Assembly (NCBI GenBank): GCA_018389105.1
Contig: JACATO010001527.1
Span: 279,501-343,500, forward strand
DNA from: Nautilus pompilius
Taxonomy: Eukaryota > Mollusca > Cephalopoda > Nautilida > Nautilidae
Reading direction: 5' to 3'
Length of the DNA: 64,000 bases
Part shown: piece by piece, positions 17,871 through 29,700 of the stretch
Layout: each line of letters starts with the position of its first letter
How positions within the stretch are numbered: the stretch's first letter is position 1
Position numbers and translations under genes: made by a program
Notes under the pieces: generated by a model
Told to the model about the DNA's origin: nothing
The model's input: the letters and a program-made list of their open reading frames with translations, nothing else
The model's database searches: none

Positions 17871-20300
17871 CTACAGCCTGATAAAATGGTCCCCTTATAG
17901 GCAGATCTCTGCTAAGACAGTTTGGATTGTCCAAGAACCTGTCAGTTAAAAGAGTGATGTTAAACAGGTTATAATTTCTTATTTTATTTTCATGAGAACC
18001 CAATGCAAAACGATTACTGATGGAAGCAAAACTTTTGTTGCTTAGTTAATATTTGCAAAGCCTATTTCATGATTAAGGTAGAGTTGGTAATGGTAGTTTT
18101 CGTATGAGACTAGACTTGGTGGGGTGAGGATTTGTTGAAGTACCAGTGGTTGTCTTCATAAGTACTGAGAGAAAAAATATATAATCCAGAAGTGTAATTC
18201 AAAGGAAGCCATAACTGTCTGTGAAAAACGGTAGCTAGACCTGTTCCGTTAAAACAGTTATGCCGTGCCAGCTTTCTGCCGTCATTCACGGAGTTTACAA
18301 ACAAAATATTAAGTTTTTATTTCAGATGTGTAATCTTAGCATTAATATTAATATTACATTTTTTTCTTTTATCTAAAAAAAATTGTGAATATAATGGCAT
18401 TTAATGAAAAACTTTATAATTTGTTTATGAATGTTTCAGGGAAATTTTGGTAATCAGAAATTTTTAAAAAAGTAATATATATATACATATTTCTATATAC
18501 GCTGTTAAAGATTGTTCAATTGCTTATGGAAGGTGGAGTTCTAATAAAATAGCTGAAGTTTCCTTTATAATCAGAGAATGTTGTAAATCATTCAGTTTTC
18601 TGTAGCAGGATTATTAAAGCACTGATAATAATCATCTTTCTTTAATTCTTCAAACAACAAAGGGGGAATCATTTTCTGTTTTGGCCTTGCTTAGAGAACT
18701 TCACATCTCAGTTGAGAACATGAAGAGCCATTTTCAAATCTGCATCATTGTGCTTGAAGCACTGAAAGCTTTGACATCTTAAGATGTTAAAGGTAGAATT
18801 TAAGAAGAAAAACAGCTGAGCTAAGCTAAAATGTAACAAAACAGGATAACTACCACCTCAGGATCTGTCATTCAGGTTAACTTGCTAACAGTGAAATTCT
18901 CCCTCTGTTCATTTGTTTTTGTTTGTTTACTGTAGATTTTTTTTTTTCCCACACTCCAAAGTAGCAGCTGTAGTGCACGAAGGCAGTACTCCAACCTCTC
19001 AAAGCGAGAATGTGTGGGATACAAGTCATCACCTGCCAATAAAATGGATGTCAGTCACAATTAGCAATACTACAAAACTCAACTCATCTGTCATCTATTT
19101 CTGCTACTGCTGCAGGCATCAAGCTCGCACTTGATTTTCAGCAGCTGTATCCTGGTCAAGAAACCAAGAACACGAAAGAATGATGGTTGGTTTGTACAGC
19201 TACAAGGCAGCCAATTAGGGGTTGCTTGGAACTGGGGTTATGGAAATTAGTGACAGCATTTCGTGAATGATTGAGGAGGGAGATAAGAAAGGCTTTCGTG
19301 TAATCTTTGGTGATTCCTTGGTTTTGAGCACGTCGGCCATTCCCGCAAGAAAAGTGTTAATGTCGATGGGTTGGACTGCTGCTTTGGTGAGCCTTCAGAT
19401 GGCTTAGAAGCCCAATCCTCAAACCATGAGTGCATTAGAAACAGGTGGTACACCAGGGTATCCCCTCCATTCTGTTGGGTCCCCTCTGTGTGTATACACC
19501 AAATAGACTTAATTATACTTCACTTTGTGATGGGAGACATTAGCTGTAATATCATCAGTTTGTGTGTGTTGCCATTACCACCAGTGAGTATATTAAAGCT
19601 CTACAATTGTTTCTCAAGTAAATCTCTCACTCCACATGCATTAAAAGCCAGAATAATATTTTTTTTTACTCAGTAGAATTTGACTTTGATTCAAATCCAT
19701 AATTTAAAATGCAGTTTACATCATATGGATTAGTTTCACAGCTTTTACCTAATACAGTTTGTTTGTTTGTTTTTAAAACACGTCACTATTTCATAATTAA
19801 ATCTAAGGAAACCTGCTTTTTGTTTTTGTTGTTACAAAAGAACTGGCACAGAATATGGTCGGCAGTACAGCAATAGATTTATTGTACATATCGGAAGGGA
19901 GATAATGCTGCTCTAATTAAACAAACAATATTAGTAGTACCGTATATCGGAAGAAGGGAAATCATATTGTCCGTTACTCATTATCTCCCTGGCTTTAGAC
20001 TCGGATTAGACCTAACCTTAATGAACTAGATAAAAAGGTGCAAAGATGAATAACAATTGTAGAGTACAGGTACAGATCTTACTAAAAGTATGATGCCTAA
20101 TTTTGCTGAATAATCTGTTCATTTTTAATATTGTATAGCGCACCTTTCCAGTGCTGGTTAAAGGGTTAGTATAGTAAAGTATGCAAAAGGGAAAGAGGTC
20201 CATGAATTATAGAAACAAAACTGGCGCTTTGCAACCATTAACCTATCACGTGACGTAGTACTCCCCCTGTCTGATCAGTTCTCCACTAGGAACTAGAATA
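17871..20300. other. intergenic stretch without a recognised gene
   Basis: AT-rich; the open frames at 18913-19134 and 19371-19676 have no recognisable domain or conserved splice context. Nothing else is supported. Confidence 0.5.
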
Positions 20301-20304
20301 CTCA

Positions 20305-20318
20305 CCGCCACCTGGCGG
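20305..20318 (-). promoter_or_regulatory. CTCF-like motif 1
   Basis: CCGCCACCTGGCGG is a 14 bp near-palindrome. Read on the minus strand it gives CCGCCAGGTGGCGG, close to the bilaterian CTCF core AGGTGGCG. It lies between the zinc-finger and E2F genes. Sequence match only. Confidence 0.35.
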
Positions 20319-20610
20319 CTTGACGTTTCTCGTGAAACTGGCATCGGACCAAGCGCAATATTCTTTTGTTGTTGCCGTTGTTGAACTTTCCAAAGTTTAA
20401 AGAGAAAGGAAAATTGTTAATGAACTTAAAAACACGACTCGTTCTTTGAATACCCGGCGAACCGTGCATGGCAATCAGCCGGTCTCGAGTTCTACCGCCC
20501 CGGTCATTGGCAGAAGGGAACCCAAGAAAGACAACTCTGTCTTGAGGCAAGCATGGTGAATGATCTCGTCCGGTCATCAAAGTTTTGCTGTAATCCATTC
20601 TGCAGCCGAG

Positions 20611-20621
20611 AGATGGCGCTG
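20611..20621 (+). promoter_or_regulatory. CTCF-like motif 2
   Basis: AGATGGCGCTG is an exact match to the core reported for insect CTCF (AGRTGGCGC). It lies about 300 bases from motif 1, in the opposite orientation. Sequence match only. Confidence 0.35.
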
Positions 20622-20649
20622 CACGATAAAAGAAGTCTCTAAACACTGC

Positions 20650-21639
20650 TGCGCACTATGGTTACTGTCCCCTTCTCCAATGGTGTGGATTGGGTGTCTT
20701 TAAATTCGGCCATATCTTTCAAGCTGCTTTCATAAATTTTAAAGGGTAAATCTGTTTTTAAAATGAAAAAAAAACAACAAACAAACAAATTAGGGTCAGC
20801 AAACATGGCGCAAAGGGGATTCGATGTTACAGTGGAACGATTTTAGAAATGCTTGCTTGCTTCCGGTAAACCATCTGTGCACATGAATAATTATCCAGTG
20901 AGAAGGGAAGTTTGTCTTTATTTTCAAATTTAATAGTAAATGCATTTTAGAATTGACTAAACCAGGCTGCATGCCATTTATTCTTAACGTTCTAACTATT
21001 GATCACCCATGTACAAATAACTCTTAGGCTATTGTTGGGTTATCTCCCCTGATCCATGTAAATCATCTTGACTAGATAGATCACTTTTCGCCAGTTTTCC
21101 TAATGGCAAACATGGTTTATGCTGCTTTAAAATCTGCCTTAGCTGCAGCCTAAACTAATCCCACTTAAAAACTGCCGTCTCTCCTTTTCTTTCTTTTCTT
21201 TAAATAAAAAAAAAATCCACGGACAATCGTCGAATGCAACAGGTGACTGCTGCAGCGCTTTCTATAATTTGGAGAAGCACATCATCACATTTTCAGTAAG
21301 ACTAACAGACAAGGGGAGGGACAGGCAAAGACATTACAGGGTTCAAAGAAAAAAGGTGATGATGGTAGATGGCCAAGACAATTTTGATGGCTGCTACGAG
21401 AGATCGGTAATTTGAATATGTCAGCAATGGCAAAAAGGTGAAGATGTCTGTTGCCAGGGAGAATTGTGGCTGCAAGACGCACAGAGACAGAAGGAGGAGA
21501 TAAGGCCATTATATAGGATAATAAAGTCCAACTGCCATCAAATGATAGACTAGCTGACAGGAACATTCAATGCAGGGCAATCCTTTCCTATCGCCAGCCG
21601 TACATTGCGAATGGACTAAGGCAGTAGAAAGGAAGCCAG
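20650..21639. other. intergenic stretch without a supported gene
   Basis: A short plus frame from ATGGCGCAAAGGGG at 20804 runs only about a dozen codons before TAG. The part from about 21290 may belong to the 5' half of the Tc1-like element that follows, but I could not recognise a conserved motif in it. Confidence 0.4.
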
Positions 21640-22020
21640 GCTTACATCGACATCATTTATAATCGATTCCATCCAGCAAAGCTTCGTGTGTGCCTTGATG
21701 AAGATGGTCTTCCATAACAACAATTCTCCCATCCACCGCGCCCACCCCATATATTCATGGTTTGTGGAAAGCGATGGAGAGGTAGGGCATCTCAGCGCAG
21801 TCCCACATCTCAATCCGTTCAGTCATCTGTGGCATAAACCTGAAAGACATCCGCCATCATGTTCCCCTGCCTACCTCGCTCCATACATTGTGTACAGTAT
21901 TAATGACTGAGTGGAGGAATATCCCTCAGGGACACACTCCAGCATCTTGAGGGTTCTCTTCTACACCATGCCATGGCTGCTACTTGGGCAGAGGGAGGCA
22001 CAACCCGTTCGTTATTACCA
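21640..22020 (+). mobile_element. Tc1/IS630-like transposase C-terminal fossil
   Basis: Plus-strand frames give VFHNNNSPIHRAH, then a shifted DLNP-like region (HLNPFSHLW). A further shift gives EEYPSGTHSS / WRNIPQGHIQHLEGSLLHHA and finally WAEGG. This follows the Tc1 order: QDN-P-H, SPDLNPIE-LW, then a W--IPQ-HI--L--S helix region. Stops and frameshifts make it inactive, and inverted repeats were not located. Confidence 0.6.
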
Positions 22021-22675
22021 GTGAGTGCTAATAAAGTGGACAGTCAGTGTATATTATACATAGGTTTCCTTGCATCAGGCTTGCATCACTTTATGTCAAC
22101 ACGCTTCTAGTATTAATAATTACTTTTAAAAATACTTCTGCTGCTGATTTATGAGGTTTTGGTATATAACAAAATAAGCCTTTACTTCCTCTTTTAACCA
22201 AAAAAGTAAAAAGAATTTCCACAAAAGTTTATAATGTATTAGTGTTTTTTTCCCCCCAATCCTCACTGTTTTTTTTTAAAATTCCACATTCTGCTAGCAC
22301 TGGAACCGGTAGGAGAATTGCAGTGGTGTTTACGGTAGTAGGAAGACCACTGAAAGTTCTAAGATATATTATTAGTTTTCAAGCATCCAGCTATGAGGTT
22401 GATTTGGTGTCGACAGAAACATCTACCAAACGGCTGGATAAACTGAGATGGTGGCTGGCTAAGCCGTCACTGATGCTTAGTTTACCAATAAACCTCCCGC
22501 CACCTGGGTCTGCTTAGTTGGTGTACAGTTATAATTCTTTTGCTCGGCTTTTTCCATTTAAACAACTGCTTCTAAGCGCGATTCCACTGAGAGCGACCTT
22601 AATCTATAACATGGTCAAGAGTGCGGTCATTTGCATTTCTGAATATGGGTTAGGTAACCTGGCTCTCTCAGCTAT

Positions 22676-23099
22676 CGAGCGCTGCCTCTCCATCTCCATC
22701 TCCTCTCTTCTCTCTCTCTCTCTCTCTCCATCTCTCTAAGCTATCTCAGATCTATCTCAGCTCTAGCTCTCTCTCGCGCTCCATTCTCTCTCTAAATCGC
22801 TCTCTAGCTCTCTCTCTCCATCGCATCTCAAGCTACTATCTCTCTCTCTCTCTCCCTCTCGCTCTCTCTCTCTCTCTCCCTCCTCTCTATATCTCCATCT
22901 CATCTCTCTCTCTCTCCTCTATCTCCATCTATCTCTATCGCCTCTCCATCTCCAATCTCTCGTCTCCATCTCCTCCTCGATCTCTGCTCCATCTCCTCTC
23001 TCTCTCGTCGCTCGCTCTCGCTCTCTGCCATCTCCATCTCCCTCATCCTCGCTCTCTCTATCTCTCTCCATCTCCATCTCTCTCTATCTCTCTCTCTAT

Positions 23100-23143
<44 letters not shown>

Positions 23144-23243
23144 ATCTCCCTCTCTCTCTATCTCTCTCTCCCTCCTCTCTCTCTCTCTCTCCATCTCCAT
23201 CTCCATCTCCTTTATCTCTCTCCATCTCTCTCTCTCGATCGAT
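22676..23243. repeat. CT-rich low-complexity tract
   Basis: About 570 bases of interrupted (CT)n with CCATCT and ATCTCT variants. The long minus-strand frame across it, rich in Arg and Glu, is an artefact. Confidence 0.95.
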
Positions 23244-24860
23244 TAGTCAGTTTCTCTGAACGAACTGTACACATTTTTTTTTATCTTTTGGTGGTTCCCT
23301 CACACTCCCCCCACTATCTATCATATTTGCTCGCGCATGCGGTATTTCCAGGTTAAATTTGCAACGCACATGTGGCGAGGTCCCGTTACAGAAACCTGAC
23401 GGACTAAACAAAACTTTCACTATTAACTGAAACACTGGACATCTGCCATGAGGTGCATCTTAATTACGTGTCACGTTAATAATAATGCATGGGTGATGGG
23501 CTACCATGGCTAGAGCTAAAGCCTAGCGATGTTTCATTTACAGCACCCCTAATAAAAGAAATGGCAAACCTAGGGTTAAATACGGTTTTACTCACCTTCC
23601 CTTCAGTGCGGACCTGCGTTGTCCTGTAACGAGAGCCCGGCTCTGCTTTAGGTGATGGCACAGAGACGAAGTTCAGACAATGCTAAAGATTTCCACCCCA
23701 GGGGATCCATCAATAGCCAATTGCTACATAGCTATGTGGGCTGAAAGGCATGTAACTTCCTTTCGCTGTCACGAGGCAGAAAAGTCATGGCTTAATTTAA
23801 GGTCCCTAAATCACTTGGATAACCTTCTCCACTATGCCCTTCAGTCGTTCACCCTGGAGACGCGTCCGGCCACGACTTCCCCACTCATCTGTCCAAACGC
23901 ACAGGTAGAGAATACCGCTGGTGAATAAGAATGCAGAAGTAGCGGGGTATCCCATACCTTTGTTGCTACCCAAAAGATCTGTGAAATGGAAACCGATTTA
24001 TTGAATTAGATCCATCTTTTCGGTGTTACGGGTGGGCTGGCTGGCAGTCTAGTGGTAGGATACTGGGCTGCCAAGTCGAGTACCGGCTGTGTCTAGCAAC
24101 AGCCACGTGGCTTCTCTTCCAAGATCGAAAAGTTTTAAGACGGATTTTCTGGGTCTAGATTCTGCGGGTAACTTTCGACATTTGGCGAACTTATATCCAC
24201 CCTCCTCCTCACCTACATCTATTAAACTTCTCACCTGTTAACAGATCAACCAACCTCAGCAATCCAACCCGATTTGCCCCCTGACATGTTTTTTTTTCCC
24301 TTCGCATCTCGCTACCGGGGTACATTTTGGAACTTAACTCTTGTGCTTCATCCGAGGTAACCTGTTGGAGCTAACGGTCTTGTCATAATTGATGGAGACA
24401 GGATCCGGGCGGTGAGGTGAGGTGTGCGGCAACTGTAATCATTCGAATGACCTCGAGATCCCCATCACAGGGATAATTCTTAAGATTCACCCGCGTTTTC
24501 TATCTTTAAAGTTTGACTACCCATAGAATACCAGCTCGATATTGAGGACTATTAGGTGTGTGTGTGTTGTTGCTTTGTTTTTTTCAGAATTAGACCTTTA
24601 ATATCTTCAGGCGATGTTTGAGAATGTGAATTATGATAAAAAAAAAAAAGAGGAAGCAGATTAGAATTACACTTGGACGTAGTAATGAGGGTAAGATACT
24701 TTGGATGGATGGTTTTTGGGTGATGGGAGAGAGTGAGGCCTCAACATGTCGACTATTCCTACCTTACGGAAGTAAGTCACATCGACGTGTGGACCTAGAT
24801 TATGGTACAGTACACATTCCCCCGCCTGCTGCCGACTATTACCAGAATCACAACGGTCTA
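23244..24860. other. upstream flank of the E2F gene, no supported coding region
   Basis: Mixed composition with one SINE-like insertion (listed separately) and no conserved protein. A GTGTGTGT run is near 24556 and an A-run near 24872. Confidence 0.45.
24031..24100 (+). mobile_element. tRNA-derived SINE head, copy 3
   Basis: GGCTGGCTGGCAGTCTAGTG then GTAGGATACTGGGCTGCCAA matches the head of the copy at 36.2 kb (GACTGGCGGTCTAGTGG, ACTACTGGACTGCCA). The B-box part is decayed to GTCGAGTACC. The tail cannot be followed with confidence. Confidence 0.55.
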
Positions 24861-25018
24861 CACTCTACGATTTAAAAAAAAAAAAAAAACCCCACTTTTT
24901 CTGTTAACGTTAACTAGAATTTCAAACGTATCAATTACGGGTCGTGCTGTGCGAGGGTGGAGCCGTCACCAAGGTGCTCGGACGAATTCCAAGCGTTCGA
25001 AGTCGAGGCTGCTTACCC
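24861..25018 (+). promoter_or_regulatory. E2F promoter-proximal region and 5' leader
   Basis: CpG content rises after the A-run near 24872 and stays high through exon 1. An upstream in-frame ATG at 24944 would add 25 residues with no E2F resemblance. The ATG at 25019 sits closer to the conserved domain, so 24944-25018 is treated as leader. The transcription start is not identifiable. Confidence 0.4.
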
Positions 25019-25174
25019 ATGATGCCCTGCGAGACTAACGGCTCTGGCATGATGGCAGATAGCATGATGACAGACCACACGCCGAGCAGACACGAGAAGA
25101 GTCTGGGCCTGTTGACCACCAAATTCGTTTCCCTGCTCCAGGAAGCTAAGGATGGCGTGCTCGATCTCAAAGTG
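25019..25174 (+). CDS. E2F4/5: E2F exon 1
   Basis: It encodes residues 1-52: a Met-rich leader ([17 protein letters not shown]), then [20 protein letters not shown] and the first part of the winged helix. Two adjacent ATGs (25019, 25022) precede it; the first is used here. The donor is GTG|GTGAGTG, phase 0. Confidence 0.93.
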
Positions 25175-26691
25175 GTGAGTGCTCTGGAATCGGGCTGCGG
25201 TGGGTGCAGAGGCGCGGGCGACAGAGACCAGTACCCCGCTGGTGGACGCGGTTTGGTGGAATGTTTTTGTATACACACACACACACGACCCCCCCCCTCC
25301 CCTCCTCCTCCTCCTTCCTTACTCCCGTCTCGGTTCCATGTATACTTGAACAGGTACCGGGGTACTCGGAGATGCCTATCGATGTCCGTAGTAACCCGGT
25401 CGTTCATTCAGCCCCCCCCCCCGGTCCCCAGCCCCATCCGTAACCCTGCCGACCGACCGACCGACCGACCGGCGGCTCTACTTCACGATGTGGACCATCC
25501 ACCGCCGTTAACAGAGGCGGGAAACGATATAACGAAGTTAATTTAACTTAATACAGCCTAAGGGTGGTTGCTGGTGCCTTCTTTTTACATATATATATAT
25601 ATATATCTTAATAGATCGGAGCACCCAATTCTCTCCATTTTGGTTCAAATCTTTCTCATCTTCATCTTCATCCCGGGGGGGGGGGACAGAAACTTCTGAT
25701 TTCGTCCACTTGTTCCTTTATTCTGGGTCCCTTTATTCCTTTATTTACCAGTATTATTATTATTATTGTTGTTTGGTGACCTGTTCCCTAACGTAAAACA
25801 CCCGTGGTATTACAAATAAGTACTGTAGCACTATAAGAACAGAAGTAAGTTAAGTACGCCGAGGGGCTGGCTGCCCCCCGGATCAGGTTCAGTGATGTTT
25901 TGGGGTCCAACCAGTCCACCCCGTGACCAGACTGCCAACACTGTTTTGGGGGTCCAACCAGTCCACCCCGTGACCAGACTGCCAACACTGTTTTGGGGTC
26001 CAACCAGTCCACCCCGTGACCAGACTGCCAACACTGTTTTGGGGGTCCAACCAGTCCACCCCGTGACCAGACTGCCAACACTGTTTTGGGGGTCCAACCA
26101 GTCCACCCCATGACCAGACTGCAAAACTGTTTTGGGGTCCAACCAGTCCACCCCGTGACCAGACTGCCAACACTGTTTTGGGGTCCAACCAGTCCACCCC
26201 GTGACCAGACTGCCAACACTGTTTTGGGGTCCAACCAGTTCACCCCGTGACCAGACTGCCAACACTGTTTTGGGGTCCAACCAGTCCACCCCGTGACCAG
26301 ACTGCCAACACTGTTTTGGGGGTCCAACCAGTCCACCCCGTGACCAGACTGCCAACACTGTTCTGGGATTATCCAGCCGTAAAGAAACTAGACTTAGCCC
26401 CAGTCTGCCTCCTCTTTGTGCAGCTGATCTGGGTTATCGCGAAACTTGTAGATAAGTCAACAAGCAGAACGACTGTACACAGGGGGAGGGGGAGATTTAA
26501 GTATTTTTGGGAACTGGGAAACCAAAATGTGTCAGGGTCCATTTTAAAAGCTGGTGTTAAGGATTAGTATTATGGATCAGTTAGCAGGTATTCAGCACTC
26601 TAAAGCATGCTTTTTAAAAAAGAAAACACTTGCCCAGTACTGATTTCCAGTCATGCAATTTTATTTTTAATGAATTTGTAGCCACCAAATC

Positions 26692-26722
<31 letters not shown>

Positions 26723-29700
26723 TATAATAATAATAATAATGCTAACACATTCTAAGTGGTTTCACTGGAAGACATTTTGGAAAATGCAAAAAAATCTTGA
26801 TTCATTTCCTCTGGAGTTTCTCTCGATAATTTTAAGAAAGTGATGACTGACGAGAGTAGTTCAGGGATTATGGCGACAATAAAAAAAAAAAAAAACAGAA
26901 TAAACTCTGTCCCCATGCAGTTTTAAAAGGTTGGGTTTGTTTTCTCTATAGTAAGTGATGCCCTGACTGGGTATAAAAAATGTTTTATAAATTACCTTTA
27001 CTTATTTTCGTATATTATTAATAAATCCACATAATGCGTGTGATTATTGTTGTGTTTTTTTTCTTTTTCTTTCCGTAAATGTTTTGTGTAAATTAAAGAA
27101 GGGGTATTTATTCTCTCTAGGGACCTGGTTCTGCAAGATGTAAAACATTAGGTGCAGAGGGATCACTTCCTCAGTCAGTCTTGTGTTCTCTTTACACATC
27201 TTTTGAGTGCCACCTTTTACACGATTTGAACCCTTGGCATGACAACCAGAGGGAGTTGGTGTTTCCCAATGAACTTAACATGGAATCCCTACTATAATTA
27301 AAAGAGAAACTTTTATAGACAGCACAAAATAACCTTGCCTACTAGAGTCTGCTGAGAAACAAACTTTGCTCTTGTTAAGTTTAGATTTTTTTTTAATGTT
27401 TTTCAAATGTTTATTGGAGACTGTGTAATTCTCCTGTCAAGAAGATTATGAACAGTGTTTGGTATGTAGTGTAGTTGTGCTGTATGCTACTCAAGCCTGC
27501 CTGTTTTCTTTAATAACTCCCTGCACAAGCATTTTCATTTTAAGTATGATTATTAATGATAGACAAAATCTGAAGTGTTTATTTTGAACCAGAATAATTA
27601 ACAATCGGTGCAAAAATAGGTTGACACTAGTATTTAGTAAACTTGTATTTAGCCTTCAAACCTGCATCAACTTTGAGCCATTGATATTATTCCATGATTC
27701 CTGTGTAACCTCCCAAAGATATTTTAATAATTTTGGGGCATATTTTCCCTTTTCTTTTGATTGGATTGAGGACTGGTGACAGGGCCAGTCCATAGTTTTC
27801 AATACATCTTAGTCACTTTTACTCTTCAAATAGTTTATGCATAGCGTAGATGTGTTTTTGATCATCTTGTTGTAAAACAAAATTATCACCCACCAACTAA
27901 TCCACTGAGTATGGCATGATAAATAAGAATGGAATGATATTTCTCTTTATTCATTATTTCATTAATCTTTACGATATTACCAACTTCTGACCAACTCAAA
28001 CAGCCTTATATCATATGATGCCACCCACCACTTCTATACCTCATTGAGGGTTTTAGACACTGATCTAATAATTTTTCATCAGGCCTACATCTCATGTATT
28101 GCCTTTTATGTGTATCAAACAATTCCATCTTAGTCTCATCTGTTACATTTTTCTCATTGGAGTCTTTTCTAAATATTCTGCTTCTTTAATAACGGTTTTC
28201 TTAAAACAACTCTCCCGTTGAGCTAATCTCCTCTTGATGGTAGTTATGTTGAGGCAGCTCCACTTAAGTTCGCTTCACTCATGATCCAAGTTGCAGTTAT
28301 TTTCTGTTATGCAGTCAAGTTAGACGAATATGTTGATCCTCAGAATTAGTTGCCATAGTTTTTTCTACCTCTTCTAGAAAGAGATTTAAAGCTGCTAGTA
28401 TCTTGGTATTTAAAAAAAATTGTTTTTATTTCGTACTGCTCACTTGGAAACAGAGTTTGGATGCAATTTTCCCCCAGGGATTTACTCTTGTTTCAAAATT
28501 TATATTTGACCTTGTAGCCTCACTCAAGTCTCTCCCCATTTTTTTAAAACTAAGGACAATGGCGTTTTTTTTTTCTTTCATGAGATTATCTTTATTAGAA
28601 TTTTTAAAATAGATAAATATAATAAATGTGCTGCTTAGATGATTACTTTAGACTATTGATATAAATCACACCTGAATATAATGACCTAAACATCATCATC
28701 ATTTATCCTAACTAAATGATACCACTTGTATAGAAAAAGTTATTATGGAAGACAGGTGGGCTCATAATTGTGATAACCACTGTGTGTGTGTGTGGACGAT
28801 TTCTCTTAGTATTAATTAAAATTTTATTCCTTTCAGCATGATGAACATAAAAAAAAGCAAAAATATATGAAACAGTTAATCGCAAAATATTAATGCTGTA
28901 CTGCTACTGTACACACACTCTCCACATAATAATACAGATCAAATTAAATATTAGAACTTTATTAATAAATGTTGAGGAGAATAGATATTACAGGAGTTAT
29001 TAATAGACAGTGAAGTAAACCACATTTCTTACAATATCGTTTTAATGTGGCTCAGTGCTGGTACATTCACACTTTGAGCTACTTTGGTATCGGAATTTGG
29101 CGCAAGCGAACTAACAGCAGATCTCAGCCCCTGCTCTCAAATGCTTGTCAGTTGGAAAAAAATGTTTGCAGTATATTCATAATTGAAATGTAAGTAATAG
29201 ACTGGGCTTTAATCTGATGGTAAATGAACCATGGGTTGCATGTTCCTGCTATATGCTATTCGGTTGTGCAAAAAAGGGCCATTGGTATGGAGTTCTGCGA
29301 GACACATGGCAAACAACTGCTGTGATTACAATTGCATTATTTATCTTTTCCAAACTTTTTTTTTCAACCTTTCTTTGTGCAGATATACTTTCCATAGATG
29401 CCACATTTTTTACTGAGCTTGTATATGTAGATACACAGGATTTATAGTATTCATGGAAGAACAGAATTTTAGATTTTAACAAAAAAACTCATCAGGATTT
29501 GTAAGCTGCTAAACAAGGGGCAGTAAGTGGTAACCACCCAAGCTTAGTTTGGAGACGTTCCATTTGTTTATGGTTGGTTAACTAATATCATAGTTTTCAG
29601 AACCACAAGCCTGCATTCAGGGACATGAAAATCTCTCATTCCTCTTTTCTCCTCCCCAGTTCCTTCCTTGAATGCTGATTATATATATATAGAGAGAGAG

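Noticed and set aside
22900..23145. Minus-strand Arg/Glu-rich open frame
   Set aside because: Translation of a (CT)n low-complexity tract.
24944..25018. Upstream in-frame ATG of E2F giving 25 extra residues
   Set aside because: The extra residues have no E2F resemblance, and the ATG pair at 25019/25022 fits the short N-terminus of E2F4/5; it cannot be fully excluded.
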